From an uncultured Clostridia bacterium (lineage in GTDB: Bacteria; Bacillota; Clostridia; TANB77; CAG-508): DNA of 49,880 nucleotides. Below the pieces are notes generated by a model. That model was not told the origin of the DNA and made no database searches. It saw nothing but the letters and a program-made list of their open reading frames with translations. The DNA is taken from contig CANRKF010000005.1 of the NCBI GenBank assembly GCA_947631145.1, forward strand, positions 1 through 49,880. The letters run 5' to 3'. The position numbers were made by a program, and so were the translations under genes. Shown one piece after another: positions 9,510 to 18,501 of this stretch (its first letter is position 1; each line of letters begins with the position of its first letter).

Positions 9510-9728
9510 CTATTTTAATGGATCATACCCACCTTTTGCAAAAGGATGGCATCTAAGCAAGCGCTTTATTCCTAAATATATTCCCTTTACAGATCCATAT
9601 TTTTGAATTGCTTGCAACATATAATTTGAGCAACTTGGATAAAACTTGCAGTTTACCCCAAAATAATGAAAAATTGGTGAAACTATTTTTTGATAACCTT
9701 TAATTAAAAAAATAAAAATTTTTTTCAT
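9510..9728 (-). CDS. yidD: Membrane protein insertion factor YidD
   Basis: A 72-aa protein of the YidD (haemolytic domain) family, which assists YidC-dependent insertion. The signature [15 protein letters not shown] with its cysteines (residues 27-41) and [15 protein letters not shown] at the C-terminus are characteristic. Its ATG directly abuts the rnpA stop and it lies 10 bp from yidC. The N-terminus is one amphipathic helix. The length is typical. Confidence 0.97.
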   Translation of the reverse strand: MKKIFIFLIKGYQKIVSPIFHYFGVNCKFYPSCSNYMLQAIQKYGSVKGIYLGIKRLLRCHPFAKGGYDPLK

Positions 9729-10067
9729 TTATAAAAGACCAGCTTTCTTAAAAAGCTTTAGCATATCATCTTTAATAACGTGAAAATTTGCACTATTAAC
9801 TGGATTATTTTTATTCCATAAAAAAACAATATTAAATCCCTGTTTTAAATCGTTTTGTAATAATCTATAATTTTCTCTAATTTTTCTTTTAATCCAATTT
9901 CTTTTTACTGCACCGCAAATTTTTTTTGAAATAGCAATTCCAAATACATTTTTATTTGCTTTATTTTTAGTAATATAAATTGTTATTTGCTTTCCCACAT
10001 AAAATTTGCCTTGCTTTAAAACCTTTTCAAATTCATAATTTTTCTTTAAGGTTTGCATTTTTCTCAT
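9729..10067 (-). CDS. rnpA: Ribonuclease P protein component
   Basis: A 112-aa protein subunit of RNase P, which helps the RNA subunit cut 5' leaders from pre-tRNA. The basic RNR-type motif appears as GAVKRNWIKRKIRENYR (residues 50-66); the usual R-N-R-x-K-R-x-x-R pattern is recognisable as KRNWIKRKIRE. Two nearby ATGs exist (10067 and 10058). The first has GAGTG 7 nt upstream and is used here. It is separated from rpmH by a terminator-like hairpin. Confidence 0.96.
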   Translation of the reverse strand: MRKMQTLKKNYEFEKVLKQGKFYVGKQITIYITKNKANKNVFGIAISKKICGAVKRNWIKRKIRENYRLLQNDLKQGFNIVFLWNKNNPVNSANFHVIKDDMLKLFKKAGLL

Positions 10068-10084
10068 TTAAAATCACTCAATTC

Positions 10085-10117
10085 AAAAAAGGTCACCTAA
10101 ACATTTACGTGACCTTT
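10085..10117 (-). terminator. Terminator-like hairpin between rpmH and rnpA
   Basis: On the minus strand AAAGGTCAC and GTGACCTTT form a perfect 9-bp stem with a 12-nt loop, followed by TTTTTT. It sits 5 bp after the rpmH stop and before rnpA. A leaky terminator here would yield much more L34 mRNA than rnpA mRNA. The hairpin is plain in sequence; its strength is inferred. Confidence 0.8.
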
Positions 10118-10121
10118 AATT

Positions 10122-10256
10122 TTACGCACTTAGTTTTTTTCTACCTTTTGCACGTCTAGCTTTTAATACATTTCTTCCATTTTTAGTTTTCATTCTTTTC
10201 ATAAAACCATGTTCTTTTTGTTCTTGTCTTTTTTTTGGTTGATATGTTCTTTTCAT
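10122..10256 (-). CDS. rpmH: 50S ribosomal protein L34
   Basis: A 44-aa, very basic protein. The translation starts [19 protein letters not shown], contains [21 protein letters not shown], and ends in A. This is the full-length L34 pattern. The start ATG follows GTAGGAGGTGCTAAA. Consensus promoter elements lie upstream at 10330-10359. The gene is the usual neighbour of rnpA and dnaA. Confidence 0.98.
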   Translation of the reverse strand: MKRTYQPKKRQEQKEHGFMKRMKTKNGRNVLKARRAKGRKKLSA

Positions 10257-10329
10257 TTTAGCACCTCCTACATCTATATATAAACCATGAATATGGATTT
10301 AATTTAATTTAGACACAATCACTTTGCCT

Positions 10330-10359
10330 ATTATACAACATTTAATATATTTATGTCAA
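10330..10359 (-). promoter_or_regulatory. Promoter of rpmH
   Basis: On the minus strand TTGACA (10354-10359) and TATAAT (10330-10335) are separated by 18 nt, upstream of the rpmH Shine-Dalgarno. Both hexamers match the vegetative sigma consensus exactly. Confidence 0.8.
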
Positions 10360-10397
10360 TATTTATGAGTAATTTTAATATTTTATTTTTAATAGTA

Positions 10398-10427
10398 TTG
10401 ACTAATTCTTATCCTTTTTGATATTAT
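10398..10427 (+). promoter_or_regulatory. Candidate dnaA promoter
   Basis: TTGACT at 10398-10403 and TATTAT at 10422-10427 with an 18-nt spacer point toward dnaA. DnaA boxes lie between this promoter and the gene, which fits DnaA autorepression known in relatives. Confidence 0.5.
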
Positions 10428-10529
10428 ATAAAAATATAGGGAAATAAGGTTTTCAAGACATTTTAGATATATATTTTTATGTAAATAATATTACAAATTA
10501 GTTTATTTTTTAGAGTTTATGCGGTTTAC

Positions 10530-10562
10530 TTATTCACAGGCTGTGGATAAGTATGTGGATAA
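10530..10562. promoter_or_regulatory. DnaA-box cluster upstream of dnaA (oriC part I)
   Basis: Three 9-mers: TTATTCACA (10530-10538, one mismatch), and two perfect boxes on the opposite strand, TGTGGATAA at 10542-10550 and 10554-10562. The last overlaps an in-frame ATG that is probably not the dnaA start. Boxes on both sides of dnaA are the bipartite arrangement known in Bacillus. Confidence 0.85.
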
Positions 10563-10600
10563 CTTTACGTAATCATTTTATAGTGGAAGGATTGAATCAA

Positions 10601-11935
10601 ATGCAAAGAGCGGAAATAAACGAACTACTTACTAAAGCAAAAGAATTATTAAAATCAGAAGTAACAGAAATATCATATCGTACATGGATAAAAGATTTTG
10701 AAATTGAAGATATATCAAATAATAATATAATAATCCTTACACAAAATAGTGTACAAAAAAATATGCTAGAATCTAGATATTTACCTGTAATTCAAAATAC
10801 ATTTAATTTTCTTACAAACATAAACTATGAAATCAAGGTAATTTCAGAAGAAGAAAGGGGAGAAGAAGACACTTCTTATTCACAAGAAACTCCTTCTGTT
10901 GATCCTAATTCTAACTTAATTCCAAAATATACATTTGATAGCTTTGTTGTAGGAAATAACAATCGTTTTGCAGCAGCAGCAGCCTTAGCTGTAGCAGAAG
11001 CTCCGGGACAAGCATACAATCCATTATTTTTATATGGTGGTGTAGGTCTTGGTAAAACTCATTTAATGCATGCTATTGCAAATGAAATTTTGAAAAGAAA
11101 TAAAAATTTAAACATATTATATGTTAGCGCAGAAAGATTTACAAATCATTTAATTAATGCAATTAAAGATAATAAAAATGAAATGTTTAGAAATAAATAT
11201 AGAAATATTGATGTTTTGCTTATTGATGATATTCAATTTATTGCTGGAAAAGAAAGAATACAAGAAGAATTTTTCCACACTTTTAATACTTTACATGAAA
11301 GTGGAAGACAAGTTATTATTTCTAGCGATAGACCACCAAAAGATATTCAGCCTTTAGAAGATCGTTTAAGAACTCGTTTTGAGTGGGGTTTAATTGCAGA
11401 TGTTTCTAGTCCGGATTACGAAACTCGTATGGCAATACTAAAAAAGAAAGCACAGCTAGAACATCTTATTATTGAAGATGATATTTTATCTAATATTGCA
11501 ACAAAAATAGAATCAAATATTAGAGAATTGGAAGGATCTTTAAATAAATTAATTGCAATGTCCAAATTAGAAAATCAGCCAATTACAATTGCACTTTCAG
11601 ATAAAGCAATTGCAGATGTTGTACTACATAAAAATACAGTTCTTTCACCAGAATATATACAAAATATTGTTGCAAAATATTTTAATATTACGGTAGAAGA
11701 TTTAAAAGGCTCTAGAAGATCAGCAGATATTGCATTTCCAAGACAAATAGCAATGTATATTTGTAGAGATGTTGCACAAATTTCAACTCCAAAAATTGGA
11801 CAAGCCTTTGGAAAAAGAGATCACTCAACAGTAATGCATGCCTGCAATAAAATATCATCAGAAATGAAAGAAAATTCAAATACAAAACTAATTGTGGAAA
11901 CTGTGAAAAACTCTTTATTTGAAAAAAATGATTAA
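10601..11935 (+). CDS. dnaA: Replication initiator DnaA
   Basis: A 444-aa AAA+ initiator that binds DnaA boxes and melts oriC. Domain I is residues 1-80. The AAA+ domain has Walker A GGVGLGKTH and Walker B LLIDDIQF. The C-terminal domain IV holds the signature RDHSTVMHACNKI. The frame opens at an ATG at 10553 within a DnaA box, but GGAAGGATTGAATCAA followed by ATG at 10601 gives the familiar short N-terminus (MQRAEINELLTKAKELL). It begins the rightward block; the next gene, dnaN, is 326 bp away across the origin. Confidence 0.98.
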   Translation: MQRAEINELLTKAKELLKSEVTEISYRTWIKDFEIEDISNNNIIILTQNSVQKNMLESRYLPVIQNTFNFLTNINYEIKVISEEERGEEDTSYSQETPSVDPNSNLIPKYTFDSFVVGNNNRFAAAAALAVAEAPGQAYNPLFLYGGVGLGKTHLMHAIANEILKRNKNLNILYVSAERFTNHLINAIKDNKNEMFRNKYRNIDVLLIDDIQFIAGKERIQEEFFHTFNTLHESGRQVIISSDRPPKDIQPLEDRLRTRFEWGLIADVSSPDYETRMAILKKKAQLEHLIIEDDILSNIATKIESNIRELEGSLNKLIAMSKLENQPITIALSDKAIADVVLHKNTVLSPEYIQNIVAKYFNITVEDLKGSRRSADIAFPRQIAMYICRDVAQISTPKIGQAFGKRDHSTVMHACNKISSEMKENSNTKLIVETVKNSLFEKND

Positions 11936-12029
11936 TATATAAATAAAAATTCAAATTTTTTAAAAATTGTGTTCTAAAAAATATTCGTTTGCAAAATGAA
12001 ATTCAAATTCTTACTACGGAACACTTACA

Positions 12030-12240
12030 TTAGATATCCACAACGACCTGTGAATTAGTTGTTAATAACTTGTTGATAAGTTATTTTCCACAATCAAAAA
12101 TGGAAACTGTAAATAACTTTTCAAGTTATCCACAAAATTATCAACAGAAATTTTACTAGGGATATAAGGGTTTGAATTAGTTTTCCACACAATCCACAAC
12201 ACCTACTATTACTACTACTAATATATATTATTTATTATAT
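12030..12240. promoter_or_regulatory. oriC part II: DnaA boxes, DnaA-trios and AT-rich unwinding region
   Basis: DnaA boxes: perfect TTATCCACA at 12126-12134; near matches ATATCCACA 12034-12042, TGTTGATAA 12071-12079 (reverse), TTTTCCACA 12084-12092, TTATCAACA 12138-12146, TTTTCCACA 12181-12189, and CAATCCACA 12190-12198. Directly after the last box comes CTA CTA TTA CTA CTA CTA (12203-12220). Read 3' to 5' on the bottom strand this is GAT GAT AAT GAT GAT GAT, the DnaA-trio element described in B. subtilis. ATATATATTATTTATTATAT follows. The trio order next to a box and an AT-rich stretch makes this the probable unwinding site. Confidence 0.92.
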
Positions 12241-12261
12241 AAAAAAAGGGAGGAAACAAAG

Positions 12262-13380
12262 ATGGAAATTATTTGTGAAAAGGAAAAAATCCTTAAAGCT
12301 ATTAATTCCGTAACAAAAGCTGTCGCATCAAAAACAACAATGCCTATACTAGAAGGAATTTTAATTCAAACAAATGATAATGAAATAAAATTTACAACCT
12401 ATGATTTAGAAATAGGTATAGAATATGTTATAAAAAGTGAAGTAAAAACTCAAGGAGCAACAGTTGTAAATGCAACTATGTTTAGTGAAATTGTTAGAAA
12501 ACTTCCTGATACAGAAATTCATATTACTGTTAATGAAAATAATTTATTAGTAATAGAATGTGAAGGTTCTTTATATAAACTTGCAACAATGAATCCGGAA
12601 GAATTTCCTGAACTTCCTAAAATAGAAATTGAAAATGCTATAGAAGTTGAACAAAATAATTTAAAAGATATGATTAGAAAAACAATTTTTGCTGTTAGCA
12701 CAGAAGAAAATAAACCTATTTTTACAGGTTGTTTATTTGAAATAAAAAATAACAAATTAAATGTAGTAGCAGTAGATGGATTTAGATTAGCGTGGAAAAG
12801 CAAATTTTTACAAACAGCAGTAAATGATTTTTCAGTTGTTATTCCGGGAAGAACTTTAAATGAAATTAATAAAATTTTAATGGATTCATTTGATAATGTA
12901 AAAATTGGTATATCTAAAAATCAAGCTTTATTTGAAATGGAAAATTGCAAAATTGTAACTCGTTTACTAGATGGAGAATTTTTAAATTATGCAAGTGTAA
13001 TACCAGAAAATTGGGAAACAAGAATTAGGGTAGATAAAGCAAATATTCAAGACTGTTTCGAAAGAGTTAGTTTAATTTCAGCATCTTCTATGGAAAAAGA
13101 AAAGAAATATCCTGTAAAAGTAAATGTTGAAATTGGAAAAGTAACAATCTCTTGCACAAATCAAACAGGTGATGCAAAAGAGGAAATGTTTGTTGAAACA
13201 GAAGGGCAAAACCTAGAAGCAGGATTTAATCCAAAATATTTCTTAGATGCACTTCGTGCAATAGATGATCAGGAAGTATTTATTGATTTTGGCACAAGTA
13301 TATCTCCATGTATTATAAGACCTGTAGAGGATAATGGTGATTATATTTATATGGTACTTCCTATAAGAATGAAAGAGTAA
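12262..13380 (+). CDS. dnaN: DNA polymerase III beta clamp
   Basis: A 372-aa sliding clamp that tethers replicative polymerase to DNA. Three clamp folds are expected; the N-terminus MEIICEKEKILKAINSVTKAVASKTTMPILEGI is typical, as is the MVLPIRM C-terminal motif that forms part of the protein-binding cleft. The start follows AAAGGGAGGAAACAAAG. It lies immediately after the DnaA-trio region. recF follows after 24 bp, without the small S4-domain gene found there in Bacillus. Confidence 0.98.
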   Translation: MEIICEKEKILKAINSVTKAVASKTTMPILEGILIQTNDNEIKFTTYDLEIGIEYVIKSEVKTQGATVVNATMFSEIVRKLPDTEIHITVNENNLLVIECEGSLYKLATMNPEEFPELPKIEIENAIEVEQNNLKDMIRKTIFAVSTEENKPIFTGCLFEIKNNKLNVVAVDGFRLAWKSKFLQTAVNDFSVVIPGRTLNEINKILMDSFDNVKIGISKNQALFEMENCKIVTRLLDGEFLNYASVIPENWETRIRVDKANIQDCFERVSLISASSMEKEKKYPVKVNVEIGKVTISCTNQTGDAKEEMFVETEGQNLEAGFNPKYFLDALRAIDDQEVFIDFGTSISPCIIRPVEDNGDYIYMVLPIRMKE

Positions 13381-13404
13381 AAAATAAATAGAAAGAGAAA
13401 ATAA

Positions 13405-14460
13405 ATGTACATAAATAAAATAAAATTACAAAATTTTCGCAATTATAAAGAACAGGAAATAAATTTAGATAAAAATATTAATATTTTTTATGGAAATAAT
13501 GCACAAGGAAAAACTAATATTTTAGAAGCAATATTTTTATGTGCTTTTGGAAAGTCGTTTAGAACCAGTAAAGAAAAGGATTTAATTTGTTTAGGCGAAG
13601 AAAGTTTAAATGCAGAAATTAATTATCAAAAAAGCGATAGAGAAGGCAAAATAAAAATAGTAATTGCTAATAAAAAGCAAATAGAAGTAAATGGAGTAAA
13701 AATAAAAAAATTAAGTGAGTTATTAGGTAACATAAATATTGTAATATTTACTCCGGATGACATTCAAATTTTAAAAAATGGTCCTGCAGAAAGAAGAAGG
13801 TTTTTAGATATGCTAATAGGACAGCTAAGACCAAATTATGTATACAATTTGAATAATTATTTAAAAACTTTAGAACAAAGAAATAATTACTTGAGGCAAA
13901 TAAAAGAAGAAAATAGGCCAGAGGAAATGCTTGAAATATGGGACGAAAAATTGGCTGAATATGCAGAAAATATTTGTAAATATAGAATAGAATTTATACA
14001 AAAAATAAAAAATAAAATAGGAAAAATTCATTCTACAATTGCAGAAGAAGAAATAGACATAAAATATTTAACAGAATGCAGTAATAAAGAAGATTATTTA
14101 AATTTATTAAAGCAAAGAAGAAAATTAGATATAATAAAAGGTTTTACAACAAAAGGAATTCATAGAGATGACTTCAAAGTTTACATAAATAATAAAGAAA
14201 TTGAAATTTATGGTTCTCAAGGCCAACATAGAACAGCCATACTTTCTTTAAAATTAGCTGAATTATATGTTATTTATGATGAAATAGGGGAATATCCAAT
14301 TTTATTATTAGATGATTTTATGTCTGAATTGGACGAAAAAAGAAGGAAAAGCTTAATTCAAAATATAAAAGATACTCAAGTAATTATTACTTGCACAGAT
14401 AAAATGAATTTAGAAAGTGGAAAATTATTTTATGTAGAAAATGGGCAAGTAAAAAATTAA
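13405..14460 (+). CDS. recF: DNA repair and recombination protein RecF
   Basis: A 351-aa SMC-like ATPase that helps RecA load at gaps with RecO and RecR. It has Walker A GNNAQGKTN (about residues 30-38), the ABC signature YGSQGQHRTAILSLKLAE, and Walker B ILLLDDFMSELD. It is co-oriented with dnaN and 24 bp away. The length is at the short end of normal for the family. Confidence 0.97.
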   Translation: MYINKIKLQNFRNYKEQEINLDKNINIFYGNNAQGKTNILEAIFLCAFGKSFRTSKEKDLICLGEESLNAEINYQKSDREGKIKIVIANKKQIEVNGVKIKKLSELLGNINIVIFTPDDIQILKNGPAERRRFLDMLIGQLRPNYVYNLNNYLKTLEQRNNYLRQIKEENRPEEMLEIWDEKLAEYAENICKYRIEFIQKIKNKIGKIHSTIAEEEIDIKYLTECSNKEDYLNLLKQRRKLDIIKGFTTKGIHRDDFKVYINNKEIEIYGSQGQHRTAILSLKLAELYVIYDEIGEYPILLLDDFMSELDEKRRKSLIQNIKDTQVIITCTDKMNLESGKLFYVENGQVKN

Positions 14461-16697
<2,237 letters not shown>

Positions 16698-16704
16698 AAA
16701 ATTT

Positions 16705-16736
16705 ATAGCTAGTAGAAAATAAAATCTACTAGCTAT
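16705..16736. terminator. Hairpin after gyrB, possible terminator
   Basis: ATAGCTAGTAGA (16705-16716) and TCTACTAGCTAT (16725-16736) form a perfect 12-bp stem with an 8-nt loop, eight bases after the gyrB stop. No T-tract follows, so it may act as an mRNA 3'-end stabiliser rather than a classical terminator. Confidence 0.5.
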
Positions 16737-16739
16737 TAT

Positions 16740-17197
16740 CACATAAAGCTAATATTAATTTACAGCTAAAACTCATATACCTAACTTTTGACCTAATGCA
16801 TATTACTATACAAATAAGCCATACGCCAAATATACAAATCAGTTGCTCGACTATTAATATACCCATAATAACCATATTCGTCCTAAAAAAGGACTACTAA
16901 CGACCATTAAAAAATATAAAAATAATCTTAACTTCGAATATATAATCTATATTTTCAACCATATATTAAAAATCTAACTTTATTAAAGTAACAAAAATAG
17001 AATGATAATATAGCTTAAATACAAAAAATATACTCTCATCTCCGAATTAGTATCACCTAAAAATAATTTTAAGCAATAAAAATTCTTTGCTCGAATTTCA
17101 CAAAGCCTAAAACAAACCTCGTAAAACTCTTAGTTCAACTAATATTAACCTTATAGTCTTATTATGTAACAAAAAAAATTTTTTATGCAAAAATAAA
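16740..17197. other. Gene-free stretch after gyrB
   Basis: About 460 bp without a credible ORF. It is richer in C on the plus strand than its surroundings (frequent ATAC, CATA, ACC), unlike the purine-rich coding strand nearby. It may be decayed coding sequence or an intergenic insertion. I recognise nothing in it. Confidence 0.4.
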
Positions 17198-17470
17198 TTG
17201 TTGAAATTTGGTATATATTTTTTTACTTATAAAAAATATATAATGCAGTAATATACAAAATTTTTGAAATTGTTAAATTTTAATATATGTCTTTATAATT
17301 TAAAAAATATATAAATAAAGTAATAATAGTAATATACAAAATTCTTGAAATGTCGAATTTTGGTATATGTTTTTTTTCTACTTTAAATATACTAAAAACG
17401 TAGTAATACGCGGATTTATTGGGATTGTCGAATTTTGGCATACGATTTTTCTTGACATTTTTTTTATAGC
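17198..17470. repeat. Four-copy imperfect tandem repeat, period 72-80 bp
   Basis: The phrase TTGTCGAATTTTGGTATA recurs near 17198, 17270, 17350 and 17425. Each copy is followed by a T-run, an AATATAT stretch and GTAATAATACAAAATTCTTG-like DNA. The last two copies are closest to each other at the TTGTCGAATTTTGG core. A minus-strand frame across it is repetitive (PKFD repeated) and is taken as spurious. The array lies upstream of the VirB4 cluster. Confidence 0.7.
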
Positions 17471-17718
17471 GGAGTATTATAAAATTAGTAATTACTATTT
17501 TACATAATATTTTTTTACAAGATTTTTTCTTGGAATTCCACATTAAAAATTAAATTCATAATGCTAGCATTATTTAATTATTTTAAAACTACTATTAAAA
17601 TTATAAAATTTATAATTATGTAGAGCAAAAAATAAAAATAATAGCATAAGTATTATAAAAATAATTTAATTATTACATAAAATTTATTAGCAAATAAAAA
17701 ATTTATAAAAGGAGGCAT

Positions 17719-18288
17719 ATGGAAAATAAAAATATAACAGTTCAGCAATGGTTACCATTTGAAAAAATTTTTAACAATGGAATTATTGAATTAAAAAATA
17801 AAGAATATATAAAAATATTAAAAATAACTCCAATAAATTATAATTTAAAATCAGAATTAGAAAAAGAAGCTATATTAAATTCATACAAAATCTTTTTAAA
17901 AACTTGTAATTTTTGTTTTCAAATATTAGTTCAAAGTAATAAAGAAGATTTAAGCAAACATATTCAAAAAATAAATGAAAATTTAATAAATGAAAAAAAT
18001 TCTATTCAAGAGATTTCAAAAAATTATATTCAATATATAAAGAATTTAAATCATGATAAAAAATCCTCTAGTAAAAATTTCTATATAATTTTAAAAGAAA
18101 AAAACGAAAATAAAGAAACTTTAAATTTTGAAAATTATGCTATAGAAAACTTAAATGAAAAATACTTTAAAATTAAAGATTGTTTATCAAGATGTGGAAA
18201 TATGGTAATTGCAATAGATGAAAAAAAAGAAATTATTTCAGTATTATGTTCTTTTTTAAATTCCAGAATGTATTTTAACCAAATTTAA
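17719..18288 (+). CDS. Unknown protein at head of VirB4 cluster
   Basis: A 189-aa soluble-looking protein, Lys/Asn/Ile-rich, with no membrane segment or signal peptide. It starts MENKNITVQQWLPFEKIF and has a central coiled-coil-like region (residues 55-110). The AGGAGG is only 3 nt from the ATG (GGAGGCATATGG). I do not recognise a family with certainty. The WLPF and GIIELKNKEYIKILKITPINYNLKSE segments recall the N-terminal, non-ATPase part of VirB4/TraC-type proteins, so it may be a detached VirB4 N-domain or partner. It is followed by a repeat array and then virB4. An ATGCAAAAT reading in the spacer is one base pattern shared with those repeats. Confidence 0.6.
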   Translation: MENKNITVQQWLPFEKIFNNGIIELKNKEYIKILKITPINYNLKSELEKEAILNSYKIFLKTCNFCFQILVQSNKEDLSKHIQKINENLINEKNSIQEISKNYIQYIKNLNHDKKSSSKNFYIILKEKNENKETLNFENYAIENLNEKYFKIKDCLSRCGNMVIAIDEKKEIISVLCSFLNSRMYFNQI

Positions 18289-18310
18289 TTATGCAAAATA
18301 TTACATAAAA

Positions 18311-18500
18311 TATAAAGGAGGTAAAATAGTACAAAAAATATAAAGTATGCAAAATAGCACAAAAATATAAAGTATGCAAAATATTACAAAAAATATAAAG
18401 TATGCGAAATAGTACAAAAAAATATAAAATATGTAAAGTAGTACAAAAAAATATAAAGTATGTAAAATAGCACAAAAAAATATAAAGGAGGTATATAAGT
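18311..18500 (+). repeat. Seven-copy 26-29 bp repeat array before virB4
   Basis: Copies of TATAAAGTATGCAAAATAG plus CACAAAAAA begin at 18311, 18340, 18366, 18394, 18423, 18452 and 18481. The first and last copies read TATAAAGGAGGT, a perfect Shine-Dalgarno, in place of TATAAAGTATG. Most internal copies keep an ATG (or the degenerate TATGC/TATGT) followed by short open stretches such as ATGCAAAATAGCACAAAA. The last copy supplies the likely virB4 ribosome-binding site. Confidence 0.8.
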
Positions 18501-18501
18501 T

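Noticed and set aside
10553..10600. N-terminal extension of DnaA from ATG 10553
   Set aside because: The ATG lies within a DnaA box, no ribosome site precedes it, and the encoded 16 residues are not DnaA-like; ATG 10601 has a good site.
17280..17543. 87-aa minus-strand frame with repeated PKFD
   Set aside because: It lies wholly in the 72-80 bp tandem repeat, has no ribosome site, and its repeated motif comes from the DNA repeat.
18311..18500. CRISPR-like regular repeats
   Set aside because: Units are contiguous with no unique spacers, AT-rich, and not followed by cas genes; they are a tandem repeat.
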